Positions 42,826-51,319 of a stretch of DNA of 51,634 bases are shown here, piece after piece. The stretch covers positions 1 to 51,634 of the forward strand of contig JAUVXR010000017.1 in the NCBI GenBank assembly GCA_030603495.1. Direction: 5' to 3'. Position 1 is the first letter of the stretch; each line of letters begins with the position of its first letter. The notes under the pieces are model-generated. The model had not been told where the DNA came from. It searched no databases and saw only the letters and a program-made list of their open reading frames with translations. The DNA comes from a bacterium (GTDB taxonomy: Bacteria > Armatimonadota > Zipacnadia > Zipacnadales > Zipacnadaceae). Both the position numbers and the translations under genes were made by a program.

Positions 42826-43987
42826 CATCCAGCCCTCGGCGACCCTCTCCATGGCCGCCCGAGCCAAGCAGATGGCTCGTGAAGGACTAGACGTGATAGC
42901 CTTCGGAGTTGGCGAGCCCGACTTTCCCACCCCCGAGCATATCTGCGAGGCCGCCCGGGAGGCCATCGAGGCCGGCCATACCAAGTACACGCCCGCAAGC
43001 GGTATCCCTGAGCTGAAAGAGGCCATCGTCGGCCGCTTGCAGGCCGAGTTCGGTCTGACTTATGCCCCCGACCAGGTCTGCATCAGCAACGGCGGCAAAC
43101 ATGCACTTATGAACATTTGGGAGACACTGTTGGACCCGGATGATGAGGTCATCATCTTCGCGCCGTATTGGGTCACCTATCCGGTCCAGATTGAACTGTG
43201 CGGCGGCCGACCGGTCGTTATCATGACCGATGCCAGTCGCAACTTCCAGCCCGACCTGGACCAGCTCCGCGCGGCCGTAACCCCGCGTACTGTGGCCATC
43301 CTCGTTAACAGTCCCAGTAACCCCAGCGGGGGTATCTTCGAGCCGGAAATGCTCGAAGGAATCGCGGCTATCGCTGCGGAGCACGACCTGACTATCATTT
43401 CCGACGAAATATACAAGCATCTTGTCTTTGACGATCGCCAGCACCTGAGCATCGCCATGCTGGATGACGAGACCCAGGCGCGTACGATCCTGGCCGACGG
43501 CGTGGCTAAGAGCTATGCAATGACCGGCTGGCGGATCGGGTGGCTGGTCGGGCCGAAGGAGTTCGCCGTGAAGGCCGGGAGCATCCAGAGCCAGGAGACG
43601 TCGAATCCCTGCTCTATCGCCCAATATGCCGCCGTGGCTGCTCTAACCGGCCCGCAGGATTGCGTGGCCGAGATGCGCGACCAGTTCGAGCAGCGTCGGG
43701 ACTTCTTCGTCGAGGGGCTGTGCGAAATCGAGGGCATCCAGTGCAATATCCCGGCCGGCGCCTTCTACCTTTTTCCAGATATCTCAGCACACCTGGGCCG
43801 CGAGCTGGGCGGCCAGCAGATAACGACCTCGCTCGAGTTGGCTGAGTACATCCTGGAAGAGACCCTCACCGCCACCGTTCCGGGCTCGGCCTTTGGCGCA
43901 GAGGGGTTCCTGCGCCTGAGCTTTGCCTGCTCAGTGGAAGATATTCGGCGAGGAGTGGAGCGCCTACGTTCGGTGCTGACTGGATAG
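42800..43987 (+). CDS. Class I PLP aminotransferase (aspartate aminotransferase type)
   Basis: A 395-residue fold-type I aminotransferase of the Ib (thermophile/AspC-like) group. VIAFGVGEPDFPTP opens the family, SNGGKHALMN and NSPSNPSGGI bind cofactor and substrate, and K237 in GVAKSYAMTGWRIGW is the Schiff-base lysine; the late Arg in FLRLSFACS binds the carboxylate. It probably makes aspartate from oxaloacetate and glutamate; members may also use prephenate. A GTG start at 42800 follows AAGGGGG. It overlaps the preceding gene by 26 bases. Confidence 0.92.
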   Translation: MKISRRAANIQPSATLSMAARAKQMAREGLDVIAFGVGEPDFPTPEHICEAAREAIEAGHTKYTPASGIPELKEAIVGRLQAEFGLTYAPDQVCISNGGKHALMNIWETLLDPDDEVIIFAPYWVTYPVQIELCGGRPVVIMTDASRNFQPDLDQLRAAVTPRTVAILVNSPSNPSGGIFEPEMLEGIAAIAAEHDLTIISDEIYKHLVFDDRQHLSIAMLDDETQARTILADGVAKSYAMTGWRIGWLVGPKEFAVKAGSIQSQETSNPCSIAQYAAVAALTGPQDCVAEMRDQFEQRRDFFVEGLCEIEGIQCNIPAGAFYLFPDISAHLGRELGGQQITTSLELAEYILEETLTATVPGSAFGAEGFLRLSFACSVEDIRRGVERLRSVLTG

Positions 43988-44016
43988 ATACCTGGGGGGA
44001 GAACCATCGGGCCGAC

Positions 44017-44715
44017 CTAACCCAGCGGGGTTGGCCACAGCCCGTACGTCACCGGATAAACGTGGCCATAGTGGGCCAGTACCAGGGCCTTCACTGCGAA
44101 GAGGATGAGCAGCAGAAGCAGGCCAGCCGCCTGTTCACCAATCCCGTTGTACCTGGCGAGCAGCCAGGTGAACTGGCCGCTGCCTTGGACAGCCGCGGAG
44201 CGTGGGGTCCACGGGAACACACACGGCGTGTGCCGGCGGTAACGAGCATAATCCTCGCCAAAGAGGTAGTGAAGCAGAACCTCCTCCCGGCGAATGGCGA
44301 AAACCTGGACCAGAATCGTGAGCAGCAGGCCAGTTACGGTCATATAGACATTATTTCCGGCCAGGAGTATGCCCGCCACGATAATGAAGTTAGCCAGGTA
44401 CATGGGGTGTCGGCAGTAGGCGTAGGGGCCGGTGGTGCAAAGCTCGGTGTTCTTAGCGAGGTATCCCGAGCACCACGCCCGAATGGCCAGACCCAGGGTG
44501 ATCAGCGGCAACCCCAGCAATACTTGGGGAAAGCGCGGCGTCGCCCAGGCAAGCGCCAAGAGAAAAGCCAGCAGGTGCAGCTTGCCACGATGATGGCGCA
44601 CAAAGCGGTCAATCGGTCGCTCGAAGCCGCTCACCATCCTGTCAACTTCGTCATTGCTCTGCCGAATGGTGCGCGTATCGGGTATGCTCTTGGGCGTGGT
44701 ATCAGTGATAGGCAT
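44017..44715 (-). CDS. Isoprenylcysteine carboxyl methyltransferase-like membrane protein
   Basis: A 232-residue protein with four or five hydrophobic helices (LHLLAFLLALAWATPRF, YLANFIIVAGILLAG, MTVTGLLLTILVQVFAI, AAGLLLLLILFAVKALVLA). GPYAYCRHPMYLANF followed by FGEDYARYRRHTPCVFPW is the RHP...E/Y-R signature of the ICMT/PEMT methyltransferase fold. It is expected to methylate a lipid-like or membrane substrate with S-adenosylmethionine; the substrate in bacteria is generally unknown. It is divergent from the isocitrate dehydrogenase gene and convergent with the aminotransferase. Confidence 0.85.
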   Translation of the reverse strand: MPITDTTPKSIPDTRTIRQSNDEVDRMVSGFERPIDRFVRHHRGKLHLLAFLLALAWATPRFPQVLLGLPLITLGLAIRAWCSGYLAKNTELCTTGPYAYCRHPMYLANFIIVAGILLAGNNVYMTVTGLLLTILVQVFAIRREEVLLHYLFGEDYARYRRHTPCVFPWTPRSAAVQGSGQFTWLLARYNGIGEQAAGLLLLLILFAVKALVLAHYGHVYPVTYGLWPTPLG

Positions 44716-44840
44716 AGGTGCACGAGCCGTCTGCAGTCAATTCCCTTCCCTTCGGAACACGTTCGGAACATAAACTCAACCACAAGCTACTACTTCTGCG
44801 CCAATTTGTCAAGATTGACGTTGCCAAGGAGAGAAGATCT

Positions 44841-45929
44841 ATGTATACCATAACGCTGATTCCGGGTGATGGTACCGGGCCAGAAGTCACCGAAGCCATG
44901 CGTAGATGCGTCGAAGCCACCGGTGTACCCATCCAGTGGGATGTCCAGTACGCCGGCTGCGAGGTTATGGAACAGTACCAAACGCCACTGCCCGAGGGAG
45001 TGCTCGACTCAATCAGGCAGAACAAGGTCGCCATCAAGGGGCCGATAACCACACCGGTGGGCACCGGCTTCCGCAGCGTCAATGTGGCGCTACGCAAGCA
45101 ACTCGATCTCTACGCCTGCCTGCGCCCCTGCAAGTACTATGAGGGGGTCAAATCCCGGTATCCCCAGGCCGACTTGGTTATCGTCCGGGAGAATACCGAA
45201 GACCTCTATGCGGGCATCGAGTTCCCTCGCGACTCCGAGCAGTGTGCCGAGATGATCGAGCAGATTCACCGGCTTAGCGGCGTACGTATCCGGGAGGACT
45301 CAGCTATCAGCATCAAGCCGATCTCCCAGTTCGGCTCCGCCCGCATCGTGCGCTTCGCTTTTGAATACGCCCGGGCTAACGGCCGCCGGAAGATTACCGC
45401 CGTTCACAAGGCCAACATTATGAAGTATTCCGATGGGCTGTTTCTCGATACAGCCCGCCAGGTCGCCGAGGAATACGCCGACAGCGGCATCGAGTTCGAA
45501 GACCGCATAGTTGACAACATGGCGATGCAGCTCGTCCAGAAGCCCGAACTGTACGACGTGCTGGTCCTGCCCAACCTCTATGGCGATATCATCAGCGACT
45601 TGGCCTGCGGGCTGGTGGGCGGTCTGGGCGTAGCGCCCGGCGCCAATATCGGCGAGAACATCGCTGTCTTCGAACCTACTCACGGCAGCGCCCCCAAGTA
45701 CAAGGGCCAAAACAAGGTCAATCCCGCCGCGACAATACTGTCGGCGGTGATGATGCTGCGCTATCTCGACGAAGAAGCAGCCGCCGACCGACTCGAACAG
45801 GCGGTAGCCACGGTCATCCGCAGGGGTGAGCAAGTCACCTACGATCTGAAGCCCAGGCGCGACGACCCGACTGCCGTAGGCACCAGCGAAATGGCCGACG
45901 CCATTATCGCCGAACTCCAACACAGCTAA
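44841..45929 (+). CDS. NAD-type isocitrate dehydrogenase (isocitrate/isopropylmalate dehydrogenase family)
   Basis: A 362-residue beta-decarboxylating dehydrogenase. It opens [13 protein letters not shown], has [16 protein letters not shown] (with the substrate-contacting Ser/Asn region before it), [25 protein letters not shown], the metal Asp block DNMAMQLVQ and [14 protein letters not shown], and the coenzyme loop [16 protein letters not shown]. The pattern fits the NAD-dependent isocitrate dehydrogenase (IDH3-like) group rather than LeuB. It would oxidise isocitrate to 2-oxoglutarate in the citric acid cycle. AAGGAG lies 10 bases before the ATG at 44841; an upstream open frame is non-conserved. 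It is a stand-alone gene. Confidence 0.9.
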   Translation: MYTITLIPGDGTGPEVTEAMRRCVEATGVPIQWDVQYAGCEVMEQYQTPLPEGVLDSIRQNKVAIKGPITTPVGTGFRSVNVALRKQLDLYACLRPCKYYEGVKSRYPQADLVIVRENTEDLYAGIEFPRDSEQCAEMIEQIHRLSGVRIREDSAISIKPISQFGSARIVRFAFEYARANGRRKITAVHKANIMKYSDGLFLDTARQVAEEYADSGIEFEDRIVDNMAMQLVQKPELYDVLVLPNLYGDIISDLACGLVGGLGVAPGANIGENIAVFEPTHGSAPKYKGQNKVNPAATILSAVMMLRYLDEEAAADRLEQAVATVIRRGEQVTYDLKPRRDDPTAVGTSEMADAIIAELQHS

Positions 45930-46007
45930 TGGTCACGGTCAGCGCTAGCTGACTCGCGGTTGCCTGCGACCCGTTGGGCTTGGAACCAGATGACTGCCCC
46001 AGGGTAT

Positions 46008-46036
46008 TTGACAACCCCAGGTGATTCTGCTAAAAT
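46008..46036 (+). promoter_or_regulatory. Strong promoter of the aldolase operon
   Basis: TTGACA (46008-46013), exactly 17 bases, TAAAAT (46031-46036). Transcription would start near 46044, leaving a leader of roughly 215 bases before the aldolase ATG. Confidence 0.8.
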
Positions 46037-46043
46037 CTGCATG

Positions 46044-46257
46044 CTCTTATGCCGTGGGGCGAGACGGTTGTGGGACGACAGCCCGCAGAGCTATCCCCCC
46101 GACTTGAGAACACAATCATGGCACGCATTCTCCCGATTCCGGCTTAGCAGGCCGGCATTCCGTGTGTATGTAGTAACCGCTCGGGGGGTCAGACCGTTCC
46201 CCCAGTTCTGGACCCGAATGTACCAGGTAGAATCTACTAAGACGAGGAGCAGATAAG
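46044..46257 (+). ncRNA. Structured 5' leader of the aldolase operon (uncharacterised)
   Basis: CCCCCCGA (46095-46102) is complementary to TCGGGGGG (46181-46188), closing a 78-base domain that contains a CCGGC-loop-GCCGG hairpin (46139-46155). Smaller hairpins such as GGG-ACGACAG-CCC precede it. No known riboswitch class matches by eye and no convincing ORF lies inside. The intergenic space from 45930 holds only this leader and its promoter. Confidence 0.4.
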
Positions 46258-47490
46258 ATGGGTAAGCTCTTGACCGGCAGACACCTAAGGAAGATTTTCG
46301 ATTACTACTGTCCCTTTGACGAGGCTGGCAACCTCCGGCCCGTAGACGAGCGGGCCACGATAGTGGCCAACAACTCAAACAACTGGTGGGAGACGCGGGC
46401 ATTTGTCCAAGCCGCCGCCCAGGGCGACCAGTCGCCTGTTATCGTTCAGTTCTCCTACAACTCCAACAGCAAGGTCGGCGGCGATCCGACGACCATTTAC
46501 GTGCCTGATGGGGTGAATTATTACGCCAACCCGGTGACCAATGGGGCCAGAGCGATGTCCAGTTGGATCGAGATGGAGGCCGACGCCTGGGGCGCTGACT
46601 TTGTCGCCGTTTCCCTGGACCACTTCAAGGTGCCCAAGTTCGCCGCCGACGCCAGCTACGAGCGCGCAGCAACGCCAGTTAACTACGAAGAGAAGATTGA
46701 GGCGGCCATCAGCTACTTGCGCAGCAAGGGCCTCGATAAGTTCGCCGCTGATGTGGACGACGCTCTCTTCGCCGCGTATAGCAACTATCTGTGCAGCGTT
46801 GAGTACCAAGGCTTCCGGGCCGACTTCCTGGATACTGTGCGGCTCATGCACCCGGCCTGGGGTATGATTGACACCGAGGGTATCGCGCCGGTGCTCGACT
46901 TCATCATCACCCAGGATATCGCCTGCGGCGTGCGCTTCGATCTTAGCAACAATGATATGATGCTGGAGGCCGAGCTGGGCGCAACCGGCACCAGCGGGGA
47001 TGAAGTCGAGTATGAGGCAATGTCGGACGCAGAACTCGACGAGTTCGCGCATCTGGCTGCCGCCTTCGTCGGCTACACCGGCGCCGAGGGCATTGCCTAT
47101 GACATCGGCATGAAACATTCCGCCAAAGCCGGCGAGAAGCATGCCACCGACGTCAACAAGCTCGAGGTCGTCCAACGGACCATCATCGAGGATACCGGCG
47201 TATACGCGCCCTTCGCCCAGCACGGCGGAACTGGCGCTGCCGACGTCCCGCGCAGCCTGATCGGGAAGACCAACCTGAACACCTGCTACCTGGTGGCCGG
47301 CACCCAGGCCCGCTTTGAGTATATGAGTGAGCATGCCGAGAAGGTCAGGGCCGGCGACAAGAAGATCTGCGGGACCGATGTGGAAACCCACATCTATCTG
47401 AAGGGCGTCTACGAGGAGGCTGCGCGCCGCTACGAGGGGACGGGCTCCTGGCAAATCGGCCCGCAGCTTGCCGAAGTACTGGCACTGTAG
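46258..47490 (+). CDS. Class II (zinc) aldolase, fructose-bisphosphate aldolase-like
   Basis: A 410-residue metal-dependent aldolase. ANNSNNWWETRAFVQAA and SPVIVQFSYNS match the N-terminal strands of class II aldolases; VAVSLDHFKVPKF has the Asp-His pair, GIAYDIGMKHSA the second zinc His, and FAQHGGTGAADVPRSLIGKT with NLNT the HGGTG phosphate/zinc block. All metal ligands of the family are present. It is longer than the usual 300-360 residues and the region between strands carries extra helices. It likely cleaves a ketose (bis)phosphate giving DHAP-type product, but the true substrate is uncertain. AGGAG lies before the ATG, and the transaldolase-like gene follows after 43 bases. Confidence 0.88.
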   Translation: MGKLLTGRHLRKIFDYYCPFDEAGNLRPVDERATIVANNSNNWWETRAFVQAAAQGDQSPVIVQFSYNSNSKVGGDPTTIYVPDGVNYYANPVTNGARAMSSWIEMEADAWGADFVAVSLDHFKVPKFAADASYERAATPVNYEEKIEAAISYLRSKGLDKFAADVDDALFAAYSNYLCSVEYQGFRADFLDTVRLMHPAWGMIDTEGIAPVLDFIITQDIACGVRFDLSNNDMMLEAELGATGTSGDEVEYEAMSDAELDEFAHLAAAFVGYTGAEGIAYDIGMKHSAKAGEKHATDVNKLEVVQRTIIEDTGVYAPFAQHGGTGAADVPRSLIGKTNLNTCYLVAGTQARFEYMSEHAEKVRAGDKKICGTDVETHIYLKGVYEEAARRYEGTGSWQIGPQLAEVLAL

Positions 47491-47533
47491 CCCTGCTTGC
47501 CGCCGAAAACACGAGTTGAGGGAGACAATTCCT

Positions 47534-48961
47534 ATGACTGCAGAGGACATTCAACTTCTCCAAGACCTGATGTTCAAGAGTGCTCCCGGTAACCTGTCCA
47601 GCACACTCGACTCCTGGCGCGGGGAACTGACCAGTGCATACGCCAGCGCCTGCGAAGAGCGCCAGGGCGAGATTGCTCAGTTGCTCTGCGAGAACGCTAT
47701 TGACCTGCGATCGGTACTGGCCGACTGGAATCTGAAGAAGAACGTCCGGGTTGACTGTGGCGATGAGCAGAAGCTAACCGACGACGAACTGAGCGCGGAG
47801 GCAGCCGAGAACTACGCACTGCTCGCCCAATGGGGGCGCGATGATCTGGTCACCACGGCCAAGCAGGCAGCCGCTGAGATCGAGAGCAGCAACCTCGCCC
47901 GCCTGGCCCGGATGGCACTGCAGGGCGAAACAAACACCTTCTGGGGCAACGATTATGCCGCCCATCTGCGCGAGACTATGCGCAGGGGTGCCAGCCTGGT
48001 TACCACCAATCCTCAACTGGTCAACATCGCCCGCGAGGAAGACCCCGAATACTGGACCGCAGTGCGCGACCGCCTCCGCCAAGAGAACCCCAATATGGAC
48101 GCGCTCGAGCTGGCCTACAAGATGACTATTGAGGTCGTCGTGGCCAACTGCAAGCTGATCCGTCCGATCTGGGAGCTTACCGACGAGCGCATCGGCTACG
48201 TCAGCCTCCAGCTCAATCCTAAGAACTCCGACGACGCCGACAGTATGATCGAACAGGCCAACTACGTCTGGCCCCAGCTCGAGGAGGCTCTGGGCGGTAT
48301 TCCCAACACCGTCTTCAAGGTCCCCGGGACCAAGGCGGGCTTGACCGCAGCGGCTGAGCTGACCAGCAGGCGGATGGGCGTGAACATCACCGTCAACTAC
48401 TCGCTGCCCCAGCAGATTGCCTTTGGCGCAGTCATCGAGAAGAACAGCACCGCCCCAGTCAGCTTCCGCACCCAGATGGACGGTCGGCTCGACGACCCGG
48501 TCGGCGAAGAGCTTCAGGAAGCGGGCGTCAGCGACTGGGAGGAAGTCAAGACCTGGTGCACGACCGCTATTCGTCAGCGTGAATACCGGCTGCTGTGCAT
48601 GGACCCGCTGCGCGGCGGCATGGGCCTGAAGAAAACCTGTATGCTCCCCGCATCGGGGCGGGGCCCGTGGAACATCTTACGCTCAATCCACCGTGAACCG
48701 GAAGTCTCCTGCTTCATCACGATCTTCCCCAACCGCCAGGAGGAGTTTGACAGTGGACCACGCGAACTCAACCCCGACGGGATGTGGACACCGGTGCCAC
48801 CCGACGTAATGGAGAAGCTCTACAAGAGCAAGCTCTTCCGCATGGGTTATGAGCCCGACGGAATGACGGTAGACCAGTTTGACAGCTACCTGCCATGCGT
48901 CCAGACCCTCCAGGGCTTCTCGGAGCAATTCGACGACTTCGTTGCGTGGGTCGCTGAGTAA
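47534..48961 (+). CDS. Long transaldolase-family protein
   Basis: A 475-residue protein. From about residue 150 it carries transaldolase marks: LVTTNPQLVN (TTNP), GYVSLQLNPKNSDDA, FKVPGTKAGLTAAAEL with the Schiff-base lysine candidate, and NITVNYSLPQQIAFGAV. About 140 N-terminal residues and 130 C-terminal residues have no counterpart in ordinary transaldolases (220-380 residues). It should transfer a dihydroxyacetone unit or act as an aldolase. Coupling to the class II aldolase under one promoter and one terminator suggests that both enzymes act on one sugar. GGGAG precedes the ATG. Confidence 0.85.
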   Translation: MTAEDIQLLQDLMFKSAPGNLSSTLDSWRGELTSAYASACEERQGEIAQLLCENAIDLRSVLADWNLKKNVRVDCGDEQKLTDDELSAEAAENYALLAQWGRDDLVTTAKQAAAEIESSNLARLARMALQGETNTFWGNDYAAHLRETMRRGASLVTTNPQLVNIAREEDPEYWTAVRDRLRQENPNMDALELAYKMTIEVVVANCKLIRPIWELTDERIGYVSLQLNPKNSDDADSMIEQANYVWPQLEEALGGIPNTVFKVPGTKAGLTAAAELTSRRMGVNITVNYSLPQQIAFGAVIEKNSTAPVSFRTQMDGRLDDPVGEELQEAGVSDWEEVKTWCTTAIRQREYRLLCMDPLRGGMGLKKTCMLPASGRGPWNILRSIHREPEVSCFITIFPNRQEEFDSGPRELNPDGMWTPVPPDVMEKLYKSKLFRMGYEPDGMTVDQFDSYLPCVQTLQGFSEQFDDFVAWVAE

Positions 48962-48989
48962 CCCTAGAGCCATTCCCAATCGGCAGCCA

Positions 48990-49020
48990 AGCCTCCGGTC
49001 GTCTGGCCGGGGGCTTTTTT
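48990..49020 (+). terminator. Rho-independent terminator of the aldolase operon
   Basis: AGCCTCCGG (48990-48998) pairs with CCGGGGGCT (49007-49015) in a 9-bp stem with one G-T wobble and an 8-base loop, followed by a T-run (TTTTTTCTTTC). Confidence 0.9.
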
Positions 49021-49124
49021 CTTTCTTCCGCTACTGGCGAAGGCCTGTTGCCTGCCGGAAGCGAAACTAGTACGCCGGTAGGCAGACCCAAGCTGGAATA
49101 CGAATCAAGGCGGGTGACATTGCG

Positions 49125-49996
49125 ATGTGGAGTTCACGCACAAGATCTGTAATCTTCCAAGGAGTCAGCAATGCAGTCGTCGGGGAGATTGACCTGCCCC
49201 AGCCTACGGCTGACGATCTGAAGGACAACGCGTCAATTTCTCCCGCAGCCGGGTGCTGCCGCCGTGCGACGGAAGCTGGATGAGCACCCATCTAGCCCGG
49301 GCGGTGGTCAATGTTAACTATGAATACTCCCCGGATGCCCTGGATGCGCACGGCTGCGTGCCCGTGCCTGACGGCCTCTCTCCCCGCGAGGCCAGCCTGA
49401 CCGGTTTGTGCGCGGTAGCCCTGCGCGGGATCGAGATGGCCAGTATTCCCGTCGGCGCAAAGGTGCTGGTCTGCGGGCTGGGTCTGATTGGCCAATATGC
49501 AGCGCAGATAGTGCGGCTTAAGGGCGCGCAGGTCTGCGTAGCTGAGATTAATGAGAGCCGGCTGGAGCTAGCCCGCGATCTTGGCGCCGATTGGGTAGTC
49601 AATCCGGCCGAGCAAGACCTGGCCGAAGTCCAGCAGGGAATTACGCCGCCTGGCTTCGATATCATCATTGATACGTCCAGCATACCGGAGGTAGTAAACG
49701 GTCTCTTTCCACTGCTACGCCACCTCGGCAAGTTTGTCTTCCAGGGCTGGTATCCGCCGCCCTCGGCAATGAACATCAATGCCATGCATAGCGTGATGCC
49801 GACCTGCTACTTCCCCTGCTCGCACAATGATGCGTGCGTGGCCACGGCAATGCGCTGGGCGGCAGAGGGCAGACTAAATGTCGAGAGCCTCATCACACAC
49901 GTGGTCAAACCGGAAGAGGCACCCGCGATCTACCGGATGATTGAGGAAGACGCCGAGGATTTCCTGGGCATTGTCTTCGAATGGCGGGGTGAGTAG
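49125..49996 (+). pseudogene. Decayed zinc-type alcohol dehydrogenase (MDR) gene
   Basis: The ATG at 49125 opens with SVIFQGVSNAVVGEIDLPQ, a normal MDR N-terminus, but the frame stops at 49281-49283. Another frame continues with SPDALDAHGCVPVPDGLSPR, then an intact Rossmann half (KVLVCGLGLIGQYAAQIVRL, GFDIIIDTSSIPEVVNG) to 49996. The GroES-like, zinc-binding part of roughly 90-100 residues is missing in between. So an internal deletion plus a frame change destroyed the gene; the Rossmann half alone could not be an active enzyme. It lies after the aldolase operon terminator and before another broken gene. Confidence 0.8.
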
Positions 49997-50059
49997 TAGA
50001 GCCGCTGGTACGGCAGAAGACCCACCGAGTTGGCAAATCATAGAAGAAAGCTCGTTGGG

Positions 50060-50275
50060 ATGAAGAAGCGTATCTTGGGCCGGACTAATCTGGAAGTATC
50101 GGAATTAGCGCTGGGCGGGAACTTCATCACATCCACGTGCAGTGGTGGACGGGAACAGTCCCGGGCCACCATCCACCGGGCTATTGACTTGGCTGCAATT
50201 ACATTGACAGCGCCCCGACGTATGGTGACAGCGAGAGTGGGCGACTACAAAGGCCCAGGTCAGGCTGGTCGGTAG
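50060..50275 (+). pseudogene. Aldo/keto reductase remnant with frameshift
   Basis: MKKRILGRTNLEVSELALGG from the ATG at 50060 is a textbook aldo/keto reductase N-terminus. After ...ATIHRAIDL the frame leaves the family, while a neighbouring frame reads GCNYIDSAPTYGDSES, the expected continuation including the catalytic Asp and Tyr. A one-base loss near 50195 explains this. Only about 60 of some 300 residues remain; the next gene starts 12 bases after the stop. Confidence 0.8.
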
Positions 50276-50287
50276 GAGGACCAAGCT

Positions 50288-51319
50288 ATGAAAGCCGCGA
50301 TTGTAGAGAAGCCGGGAGTGCTGGTCGTGCGGGACATACCGCTGCCGGAGATGGGCGAGTACGAGGCCCTGTGCGAGATCCTGTGGGGGGCGACGTGCAG
50401 TGGCACTGATACCCACATCATCGCGGGCTGCTTCCACGTGCCCGTTGCCTATCCCACGGTGCTGGGACACGAGAGCGTCGGCCGTGTGGTCGAGGTCGGT
50501 CCCCGGGTGCGAAACCTCCAGGTCGGCGACATCATCACCCGTGTGGGCACCCCACCGGTAGGCGAGTGCAGCGTCACCTGGGGCGGCTTCGCCGAGTTCG
50601 GCATTGCCTGCGATCACTGGGCCGCGAAGGAGGACGGCCGCCCCGCCCAGGAATGGCGGGGCTCGCGCTGGAACCAGCACGTGCCCTGCGGAATTGATCC
50701 CGCCCGCGCCACGATGATCATCACCTGGCGGGAGACGCTCAGCTATATCACCCGTATGGGTTTCGGCGCGGGTGCCAGCTTGCTGGTCATCGGCTCAGGG
50801 GGCAACGGGCTTTCTTTTGCGGCGCATGCGGTCAACTTGGGGGCCTCTTGTGTGGCGATGATCGGCAACGCTATGCGCGAGGAGGTCGCACGCGCGGTGG
50901 GCGTAGCAGACTGTTTCGACTATAAGGCGGAATGCCTAGAGACTGCTGTAAGAGAAGCCTACCCGGAGGGCTTCGACTTCATCATTGACGCCGTGGGCAA
51001 GCGGGGACTACTCGACGCAGCGCTTCCTCATGCCAAGGATAGCGGGACGGTGACTATCTACGGCGTGGACGAGTACGGTTCCTGTCTAATCAATCCGGTG
51101 CACGCTCGCGGCAGCTTCACCTATGCCGACCGTGGCTATGATGAGGAGGAAGCTCACGAGCAGGTTGTTACCTTCATCCAGCAGGGCAAACTGGATGCCG
51201 GTCTGTGGCTGGACCTGGCGCATCCCTTCCCCCTCGAGCGCATCGGCGATGCATTCCAGGCTGTTGTGCAGCGCAAATGCGTAAAGGCGCTGGTGCAAAT
51301 CTCAGAAAACGCCGGTTGA
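50288..51319 (+). CDS. Zinc-type medium-chain alcohol dehydrogenase (MDR)
   Basis: A 343-residue dehydrogenase. ATCSGTDTHIIAG holds the first catalytic zinc Cys, PTVLGHESVGRVVEVGP the GHE zinc/fold motif, and ASLLVIGSGGNGLSFAAHAV the GxGxxG cofactor fold; FDFIIDAVGKRGLLDAAL is the usual second Rossmann part. The four-cysteine structural zinc lobe is not apparent. It would oxidise a polyol or sugar alcohol, or reduce the corresponding ketone, with NAD(P). AGGAGGACC precedes the ATG. It follows two decayed oxidoreductase genes, so this locus once held a cluster of such enzymes. Substrate not readable. Confidence 0.92.
   Translation: MKAAIVEKPGVLVVRDIPLPEMGEYEALCEILWGATCSGTDTHIIAGCFHVPVAYPTVLGHESVGRVVEVGPRVRNLQVGDIITRVGTPPVGECSVTWGGFAEFGIACDHWAAKEDGRPAQEWRGSRWNQHVPCGIDPARATMIITWRETLSYITRMGFGAGASLLVIGSGGNGLSFAAHAVNLGASCVAMIGNAMREEVARAVGVADCFDYKAECLETAVREAYPEGFDFIIDAVGKRGLLDAALPHAKDSGTVTIYGVDEYGSCLINPVHARGSFTYADRGYDEEEAHEQVVTFIQQGKLDAGLWLDLAHPFPLERIGDAFQAVVQRKCVKALVQISENAG

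Noticed and set aside
46375-47550. 391-codon open frame opposite the aldolase
   Set aside because: Antisense shadow for the same reason; the plus-strand aldolase has all family motifs.
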